Assembly: GCA_045545665.1 (NCBI GenBank)
Contig: JAZQBL010000010.1
Span: 1 to 36,983, forward strand
Reading direction: 5' to 3'
DNA from: RGIG7213 sp045545665
GTDB taxonomy: Bacteria; Bacillota; Clostridia; Oscillospirales; CAG-272
DNA length: 36,983 nt
Below are positions 1 to 4,957 of this stretch, in pieces. The position numbers were made by a program, and so were the translations under genes. Position 1 is the stretch's first letter. Each line of letters starts with the position of its first letter. The notes beneath the pieces were generated by a model, which saw only the letters and a list, made by a program, of their open reading frames with translations, was not told the DNA's origin and made no database searches.

Positions 1-26
1 ACTTCAGTTGTAACCCGAATTTTCAT
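1..26 (-). CDS. 5' tip of an unidentified gene running off the left edge
   Basis: Reading the minus strand there is an ATG at 24-26 followed by eight sense codons (MKIRVTTE) before the window ends. A GAGG motif lies about nine bases upstream, a usable Shine-Dalgarno spacing. The fragment is far too short to name a product. It is reported because the start and ribosome site look real and because it explains why the next kilobase is intergenic. Confidence 0.35.
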
Positions 27-647
27 ATCAAATATCCTCTGCTTTTTCTATGTGATTTGTTTATAAAATTTTATCATATAGAAACGCAGAAAAAACTCGA
101 AAATGAGACTCCCCCAATAATATATTACCACACAATTGTGAATTTGTTGTTAACGTTGTTGATTTTTTTGTATTGTTTTGTCAAAAAACAAATATTTGTT
201 GGTCACGTACAAAAGAAGAACCACATGAAAATGGGACGGTTTCCAAAAGCGAACAAACTGAAGTCACAACGCTGACGGCAGCTCCACAAGTTCAAACAAT
301 AAGAAACATCCAAGTTGTTCTGATATAATTTAACCAATTGCAAACAACTTTTTAATTTATCTTAAAGGCTATGTACGAACAAGCCAAAACAGGATATAAT
401 GCATTCAGAAAAACCGAAAACGATGTTTTCAGCGAATAAAGATTTTGCAATGCAAATATATCAAAAAGCTTATGCGGCAAGGCTTTTGGGCAAAAGCTTT
501 CCATCCCGAAGCTATGGCTAAAGCCCCTGAAGCGTAGAGATGATGGGTCTCATCGGCGCAGGTAACAACCCCATGGTTGGTATGACGGTTGCTTGTGCTG
601 TTGCTATCGAAGAAGCAAGCAAATAATCAAAGATTATTTGCAGTGAA
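27..647. other. Gene-poor AT-rich stretch with decayed-looking short frames
   Basis: I see no convincing gene here. An extended -10 motif (TGATATAAT, about 319-327) is followed by a 22-codon frame starting at 371, then by frames interrupted by stops. The frame 540-626 encodes a 28-residue Gly/Ala-rich hydrophobic peptide beginning MMGLIGAGNN and ending EEASK. It could be the tail of a decayed gene, because a neighbouring frame ends just before it, but I do not recognise the family. A 10-bp palindrome CACAATTGTG sits at 131-140. There is no tRNA-like sequence. Confidence 0.4.
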
Positions 648-796
648 ATTTGCCTTCGGCAAATGAAATGCGGCGTTGCCGCATGAAATGCTAAAGCATG
701 AAATGTGCCTCGGATTTTTCCGAGGCACATTGAATTTAATGTTGCTTCGCAACATTTCATGCATCCGCCGGATTCATTTCATGACGCTTGCGTCAT
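648..796. repeat. String of seven short hairpins joined by GAA/TTC linkers
   Basis: Seven inverted repeats follow one another almost without gaps: 648-664 (7-bp stem, TTC loop), 668-684 (7 bp, GTT loop), 688-699 (5 bp), 703-730 (11-bp stem), 738-756 (8-9 bp, TTC loop), 763-773 (4-5 bp) and 781-796 (7 bp, TT loop). Nearly every stem starts AT and ends AT. The first four are linked by GAA, the later ones by T-rich TTC-type linkers, so the array as a whole has rough dyad symmetry. No protein frame fits it. It resembles intergenic palindromic repeat clusters of gut Firmicutes; the name of the family is not known to me. Confidence 0.75.
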
Positions 797-924
797 TTTA
801 AGTACGCAACTCATTAAAAGAAAAAAATAATGTTTAATCTCACATTAATACCCTGATTAAATTCCATTTATTAAATTTTGATAACGGTGCGATCTTTTTG
901 TACACCTATTAACCTTATAACATA

Positions 925-954
925 AAAAGAGCTTTGGAAATCCAAGGCTCTTTT
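925..954. terminator. Bidirectional intrinsic terminator
   Basis: A near-perfect hairpin of about 13 bp (left arm 925-938, right arm 941-954, one G-U pair) is flanked by A-runs on the left and T-runs on the right, so it could end transcription in either direction. No gene that it serves can be named. Confidence 0.6.
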
Positions 955-1236
955 CGTTATAATGAAATTTGAAAATTTACATATTTCCACAGGAAATATA
1001 TGCAATCCCAATGCAGGTGTGGAGTGCGGACGGGCGCAGAAAACTATAAATCTCAAGACTTGCAAATATGATATGCATAGTTCTGTGTGGTCGGCACAAG
1101 TGCTGTTTTTTCACAATCATATTTTTTACATCGCTGTTGCACAGCTACAAAACATGTTCAATATCACCAAGCACCTTACAGAAAAAAATCGACAGCTACA
1201 GACCGAACAAATGAGTGTTTAAAATACAAAATAATA
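955..1236. other. Intergenic stretch with a small hairpin, no supported gene
   Basis: The open frames here are short, lack ribosome sites and have unlikely composition. A hairpin with arms ATATTTCC (981-988) and GGAAATAT (992-999) is followed by a G-rich tract. The same stem motif recurs at 31946-31969 beside a GC-rich palindrome, so this may be a degenerate copy of a dispersed repeat. Confidence 0.35.
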
Positions 1237-1275
1237 ACCGCTCTGCCTTCTTTAATTGAAAGCGGAGCAGTTTTT
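1237..1275. terminator. Intrinsic terminator downstream of the 112-residue gene
   Basis: The arms 1237-1246 and 1262-1271 pair over 10 positions with one mismatch and one G-U pair. A T-run follows on the plus strand and a T-rich tract on the minus strand. It lies 38 bases beyond the stop of the leftward gene at 1313, so it probably ends that transcript. Confidence 0.55.
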
Positions 1276-1312
1276 ATTACGCATACGTATTATAATCAGC
1301 AGAAAATCTCAT

Positions 1313-1651
1313 CTAATCCCACGAGATCAATTTAACTTGATTTTCAATATCATTCAACAGTTTTTCTAATTCTTCTTTTCTTTCAAAGTATGATGGCATA
1401 TCGTCTTCATATCTGCTGGTTTTGGCTTCAATAATTTTTTCATCAAAATCATTCACCAATGTTTTCAGTTTTGCTTCAGCTTCAGAAAGATTTTCAAAGG
1501 AAACATTTATCCTTGCATACGCATAACTTGTAATCATCTCGCGTGTAAAAATATTCTTTTTTCTCTCCATTAATTTTTTGATGTCACAATCAATCATTTT
1601 TCTATATTCAAATGACAACATTACACCACACTGTTTTTTTGAGCAAAACAA
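1313..1651 (-). CDS. Small hypothetical protein with helical, charged C-terminal half
   Basis: This is a soluble, charged protein of up to 112 residues with no family that I recognise. The second half is rich in Glu and Lys with heptad-like Leu spacing (residues 55-105), suggesting a helical bundle or coiled coil; there is no signal peptide or membrane segment. The start is uncertain. A TTG at 1651 has an AAGGAG only two bases before it, which is too close, and an in-frame ATG at 1621 has no clear ribosome site. It lies 33 bases after the lipoprotein gene on the same strand and before a terminator, so the two are probably co-transcribed from the promoter at 2756-2784. Confidence 0.55.
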   Translation of the reverse strand: MFCSKKQCGVMLSFEYRKMIDCDIKKLMERKKNIFTREMITSYAYARINVSFENLSEAEAKLKTLVNDFDEKIIEAKTSRYEDDMPSYFERKEELEKLLNDIENQVKLISWD

Positions 1652-1684
1652 TTCTCCTTATAATTTCTTGATACTTTTCGCACC

Positions 1685-2707
1685 TCAATTTACATTAACG
1701 AACTCTAAAGTATAACTTTCGTTTGGATCAAGGGGATCATATATAAAAAAGTCCGCATCTTTAAATTTTTCGCCTTTTTGGACAGCAGTAGAATGGTCCA
1801 TTCCGCTTTTTACAACATATCCTTCAGAATCATAAAGCTTATATCCAATCCAACATGACAATGACGCACTATCACCTTTATAATTATACGTCTGTTCTCC
1901 GGACCAGTATACATTTACATGTACTTTTTCACTGGAATATACACTTTCAACCTTATATTTTACTGACGTAACCTTGCAAGAGGTTTGTATTGATCCGTTA
2001 GAAAAATAGTCATGTATTGTAATGGGTGTTTTAGGCAAAGTGATATTCATTTTGATGTTAATATCACCGCAACGTGTGCACTTGCCGTTTTCATAGTCGT
2101 GACCTTCAGCAGCTATCGTTCTGGTTTCTTTTTTATCGCAACCGTAGCAAGTGCGGTATTCCAAACCGCTTGCAACACACGTCGCATATTTCTCGGTGTA
2201 CCAACTGCCGTAATCATGTCCCGTCGATTTTACAGTTTCCGTCTTTCGGTCACCGCAAAGATAACATTCACTTACTTTCAAGCCGTCCTGTGCACACGTG
2301 GCTTCTCTTTCGGTTGTCCAAACACCGTAATTGTGTCCCTTTAAATATACCGTTTCCGTTTTTTTATCACCACAAATAGAGCACGTACATTCTCTTACAC
2401 CATTAACTGTACACGTAGCAGCTTTTTGTGTTATCCAGTTACCGTATCTGTGCTGCGTGGCGGTTAATTCCTGTGTTTCCTTATAACCACATTCGCTGCA
2501 CGTTCTTTCCTTTAATCCCTTTGAAGTACACGTAGCTTGTGTGACCATATTCCATTCACCGAAGGAGTGAACATGGTGAGCTGACGTTGTAGCACTATTT
2601 ACTATTTCATCTCCTGTTCCTGGGATTTGCGTTTCATCTCCGCAGGCGCATAATAGCATCATTAATGATAAAAATAACGATGCGACTTTTAAGAAATTCT
2701 TCTTCAT
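1685..2707 (-). CDS. Lipoprotein with tandem cysteine-pair repeats
   Basis: This predicted membrane-anchored surface lipoprotein has 340 residues. The start is the ATG at 2707, preceded by GGAGGAG at good spacing. A Lys-rich n-region and hydrophobic core lead to the lipobox LCAC (lipidated Cys 22, or Cys 20). From about residue 48 there are four repeats of roughly 38 residues, each beginning His-x-(Phe/Tyr)-Gly-x-Trp and carrying an ATC motif, a conserved Gly and a CxxC-like pair, then a half repeat ending CTRCGD. Residues about 215-340 look like an Ig-like or FxLYD-type beta domain. Such Cys repeats occur in many Clostridial surface proteins without known function. The consensus promoter with a palindrome in its spacer suggests repression, possibly by the divergent XRE gene. 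Confidence 0.8.
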   Translation of the reverse strand: MKKNFLKVASLFLSLMMLLCACGDETQIPGTGDEIVNSATTSAHHVHSFGEWNMVTQATCTSKGLKERTCSECGYKETQELTATQHRYGNWITQKAATCTVNGVRECTCSICGDKKTETVYLKGHNYGVWTTEREATCAQDGLKVSECYLCGDRKTETVKSTGHDYGSWYTEKYATCVASGLEYRTCYGCDKKETRTIAAEGHDYENGKCTRCGDINIKMNITLPKTPITIHDYFSNGSIQTSCKVTSVKYKVESVYSSEKVHVNVYWSGEQTYNYKGDSASLSCWIGYKLYDSEGYVVKSGMDHSTAVQKGEKFKDADFFIYDPLDPNESYTLEFVNVN

Positions 2708-2755
2708 AACTCCTCCTTCTTCGTCAAAAAATGACAAAAGATTTATTTTTTTATT

Positions 2756-2784
2756 ATTATACACCACATTTGGTGTATTGTCAA
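2756..2784 (-). promoter_or_regulatory. Consensus sigma-A promoter with palindromic operator in the spacer
   Basis: On the minus strand a perfect -35 TTGACA (2779-2784) is followed by exactly 17 bases and a perfect -10 TATAAT (2756-2761). The spacer is almost wholly occupied by a 20-bp palindrome at 2759-2778, with arms ATACACCA and TGGTGTAT around CATT. A protein bound there would block RNA polymerase. The promoter drives the lipoprotein gene and probably the 112-residue gene after it. Confidence 0.8.
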
Positions 2785-2826
2785 GAGTAATATATTTTTT
2801 ATGGTAAAATATTTTTGGTGATGGAT

Positions 2827-3048
2827 ATGGAAAATATAAGGCACAGGCTTCGGGAATTACGTGAGGATAATGACTTGCGTCAGGAAGATATTGCTGTTCT
2901 GCTGAAAACTACACAGCAGGTATACTCAAGATATGAAAAAGGGATAAACGAGATCCCGATAAGGCATTTGATCACGATTGCAAGATTTTACGGCGTCAGC
3001 ATTGACTATCTTGTTGGCGAAACAGATATAAAAAAACGGTATCAATAA
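2827..3048 (+). CDS. XRE-family helix-turn-helix regulator
   Basis: This single-domain DNA-binding protein of 73 residues covers one HTH_3/Cro-CI domain. The recognition region reads QEDIAVLLKTTQQVYSRYEKG, followed by the typical helix 4-5 ending YGVSIDYLVGE. Starts at 2818 (GTG), 2821 and 2827 (ATG) are possible. I chose 2827 because the protein then begins MENIRHRLRELRE like its relatives and GGTGAT lies just upstream. No strong ribosome site precedes the earlier starts. It is divergent from the lipoprotein gene, with a palindrome between them, so a local or autoregulatory repressor is likely. A terminator follows directly. Confidence 0.85.
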   Translation: MENIRHRLRELREDNDLRQEDIAVLLKTTQQVYSRYEKGINEIPIRHLITIARFYGVSIDYLVGETDIKKRYQ

Positions 3049-3080
3049 AACCGCTCCAATTTTATAAGGAGCGGTTTTTT
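3047..3080 (+). terminator. Intrinsic terminator of the XRE gene
   Basis: An 11-bp perfect stem (3047-3057 with 3068-3078), 10-base loop and a T-run to 3080. It overlaps the last codon of the XRE gene. Confidence 0.85.
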
Positions 3081-3132
3081 ATGTTTTGAAGCGTTTAGTA
3101 TCTGTATTTAAAAACAAAATTATATTTGTATA

Positions 3133-3161
3133 TTGATTTTTTTATCTTCATATGTTACAAT
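3133..3161 (+). promoter_or_regulatory. Sigma-A type promoter for the sigma/anti-sigma operon
   Basis: A -35 TTGATT (3133-3138), 17-base spacer and -10 TACAAT (3156-3161) lie about 30 bases before the ATG of the sigma factor gene. The elements are of the vegetative type. I do not see a clear second, ECF-type promoter. Confidence 0.65.
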
Positions 3162-3191
3162 TTTATCGTAAATAGAGACAAGGAGAAAAAA

Positions 3192-3737
3192 ATGGGCGAC
3201 ATTGATTATATTAGAATAATTGAAGAAAAATACAACAGAATATACTCGTTTTGTCTGCGTGCCGTCGGAAACAGTGAAAGCGCACGTGATATCACACAAG
3301 ACACATTTCTTCTTTTTTGGCAAAAGAAAAGCTCGTTGTCTTTCAAAACAGAAGATCAGCTGATGATATGGCTTTACAAAACCGCAAAAAACAAGATAAG
3401 CGAATATTATAAAGAAGTAATAAAACACAACAACATCACCGACATTTCAGAATGCGATGCCTCATATACTTTTGCAGCGTCGTGGGATATGCCGTTAAGT
3501 CCCGAAACAGTTGATGAAGAAGTTGCAAAGCAGTATGACTACATACTGTCGTCGCTTTCTCACGACGAATATCTTTTATACGATATGATATACGTTCAGA
3601 AAAAGAAATACTCGGAGATAGCAAAAGAATTTGACATAACCTTGGACATTGTGAAAAAGAGTGCCGTAAAATTAAAAAAGACGCTGAACGCATTGAAAAA
3701 CGTCGTTTTTAACACTATAAAATTTATATTCACATAA
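3192..3737 (+). CDS. ECF-type RNA polymerase sigma factor
   Basis: This 181-residue sigma-70 family factor directs RNA polymerase to a specialised promoter set. The ATG at 3192 follows AAGGAG. Region 2 spans about residues 8-75, with the core-binding/-10 motif SARDITQDTFLLFWQ. Region 4 spans about 120-170, with the helix-turn-helix KKYSEIAKEFDITLDIVKKS recognising the -35. A region 1 and a full region 3 are absent, as expected for ECF factors. It is followed 19 bases later by a membrane protein that fits an anti-sigma factor, so activity is probably controlled by an envelope signal. The regulated genes cannot be read from the window; the small secreted gene at 4557 is an obvious candidate effector or sensor. 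Confidence 0.88.
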   Translation: MGDIDYIRIIEEKYNRIYSFCLRAVGNSESARDITQDTFLLFWQKKSSLSFKTEDQLMIWLYKTAKNKISEYYKEVIKHNNITDISECDASYTFAASWDMPLSPETVDEEVAKQYDYILSSLSHDEYLLYDMIYVQKKKYSEIAKEFDITLDIVKKSAVKLKKTLNALKNVVFNTIKFIFT

Positions 3738-3756
3738 CAAAGAAAGGAGGATACGG

Positions 3757-4557
3757 ATGCCGTCTTCTTACGCATGCAAAGATCTGTACACGGACTTTCA
3801 ATTAAAGAAAGCCGATATAATAATAAATGCCGAGCTTGAAAAACCGGACAGAAAAATTGACACACAACTGATCGAAAAATGCTTTTCCCGTATAGAATCG
3901 CTTCAACCTAACTTTTTGTCAGAAGAAGAAGTAAATGAAAGCGTTTCAAAAATAACAGCTACAACGCGGAAAAAATTGAAAAATGTACCGTCATCGTTAA
4001 AAAAAGGGCTTAAAAAATTTGTTTTTGTTCCTATAAGTGCTTGTCTGTCGGTATTGTTATTTGTATTTTTGCTGACTCCCTCAATTGTCAGTGACGAAAA
4101 TGATCTGAGACTGAAATATATGAAACAGATGTCACAGTTAGGTCCCGGTGACAAGTTAGTATGCGGCAACCGCGAGTTTATGAGATTATTCGACGTTGAG
4201 TATATACCGCCAGAGCAAATAGAAGAGGTTTTATATTTTTCAGATTACGGTTATCTTTATCCTTCGTATTTGCCGGAAGACAGGGAGATCCGTTCACTTC
4301 GTTTAGTTCACGACGACAATTCAGCCAATTACCTTTTTAAAGAACCGATCCCTTATTTCTCAATTTCAATGAAACCTGCAGACGGAAAATTCGCCGGCGA
4401 ATATGACACGTACGTCGGAAAATACAAGTGTTTGTTCTATGATAACACCGTATACGGCATGTCGTGTTGTGTCTTATTCGAATACAACGGTACACGATAC
4501 CAAGTTAGTGCAAGGAGCAAAGAAGAAGCCATAAAAATAATAGAAGGGATGATCTGA
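3757..4557 (+). CDS. Membrane anti-sigma-like protein with C-terminal DUF4367-type domain
   Basis: This 266-residue protein has a single membrane segment. The ATG follows AAAGGAGG at ideal spacing. Residues 1-85 are charged and cytoplasmic, the likely sigma-binding part. Residues about 88-108 are hydrophobic (FVPISACLSVLLFVFLLTP). The rest is outside the cell and contains the motif YLYPSYLPED followed by a beta-rich stretch to the C-terminus, typical of DUF4367 domains attached to anti-sigma factors. No zinc-binding HxxxCxxC motif of the classical ZAS class is visible. Its position directly after the ECF sigma gene supports the role; the signal is unknown. Its stop overlaps the start of the next gene by one base. 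Confidence 0.75.
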   Translation: MPSSYACKDLYTDFQLKKADIIINAELEKPDRKIDTQLIEKCFSRIESLQPNFLSEEEVNESVSKITATTRKKLKNVPSSLKKGLKKFVFVPISACLSVLLFVFLLTPSIVSDENDLRLKYMKQMSQLGPGDKLVCGNREFMRLFDVEYIPPEQIEEVLYFSDYGYLYPSYLPEDREIRSLRLVHDDNSANYLFKEPIPYFSISMKPADGKFAGEYDTYVGKYKCLFYDNTVYGMSCCVLFEYNGTRYQVSARSKEEAIKIIEGMI

Positions 4558-4883
4558 TGAAAAAATTTTTAGCTATGATTATGACTCTTTCATTCATTCT
4601 CAGTGCTTTGTCTTTAAGCATTATCGCAAGTGACACTACAGTTGACTGTCAGCATATGAATTTACAGGTCGACAGCACGCAGTCCGGGGAACCGTACGGC
4701 CTTATGTGTTCTTTCTTCGGGCACAAAAACGAATACGTAGAAACAAGAAGAGAATTTCAGCATCACGTTCGCATAATAAAACCGTATTGTGATCAAGTGA
4801 CTTTCGTCGTATACGTTTGCTCAAGATGCGGTGAATATACCCTTGAGGAAACGGACCGAGTAGATAGTTATTGCTGCAGCTGA
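4557..4883 (+). CDS. Small secreted cysteine-rich protein in the sigma-factor operon
   Basis: This 108-residue protein has a clear signal peptide (MKK, hydrophobic core to about residue 22, cleavage near IIAS). The mature part has seven cysteines, including CQHMN, a VCSRCGEY pair and a terminal CC, so it is probably disulfide- or metal-stabilised outside the cell. I recognise no family. Its ATG overlaps the anti-sigma stop (TGATG), so translation is coupled and it is part of the same module. It could be a ligand, sensor partner or effector of the sigma/anti-sigma pair; this is inference from gene order only. Confidence 0.7.
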   Translation: MKKFLAMIMTLSFILSALSLSIIASDTTVDCQHMNLQVDSTQSGEPYGLMCSFFGHKNEYVETRREFQHHVRIIKPYCDQVTFVVYVCSRCGEYTLEETDRVDSYCCS

Positions 4884-4918
4884 TAAAAAACATTAATTAT
4901 TCCGGCTTCTTCATAAAA

Positions 4919-4957
4919 AAATCTCTCCCGACTACACACGTCGGGAGAGATTTATTT
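4919..4957. terminator. Bidirectional terminator between converging operons
   Basis: A perfect 14-bp stem (4919-4932 with 4940-4953), 7-base loop, T-rich tail on the plus side and T-run on the minus side. It separates the rightward sigma operon from the leftward ABC transporter gene. Confidence 0.9.

Noticed and set aside
57..275. Plus-strand open frame of 72 codons
   Set aside because: AT-rich, no ribosome site, overlaps the upstream region of the edge gene, and has no recognisable protein features.
871..1335. Overlapping short open frames on both strands
   Set aside because: They overlap each other, the terminator at 925-954 and the hairpin at 981-999, and lack ribosome sites and family features.
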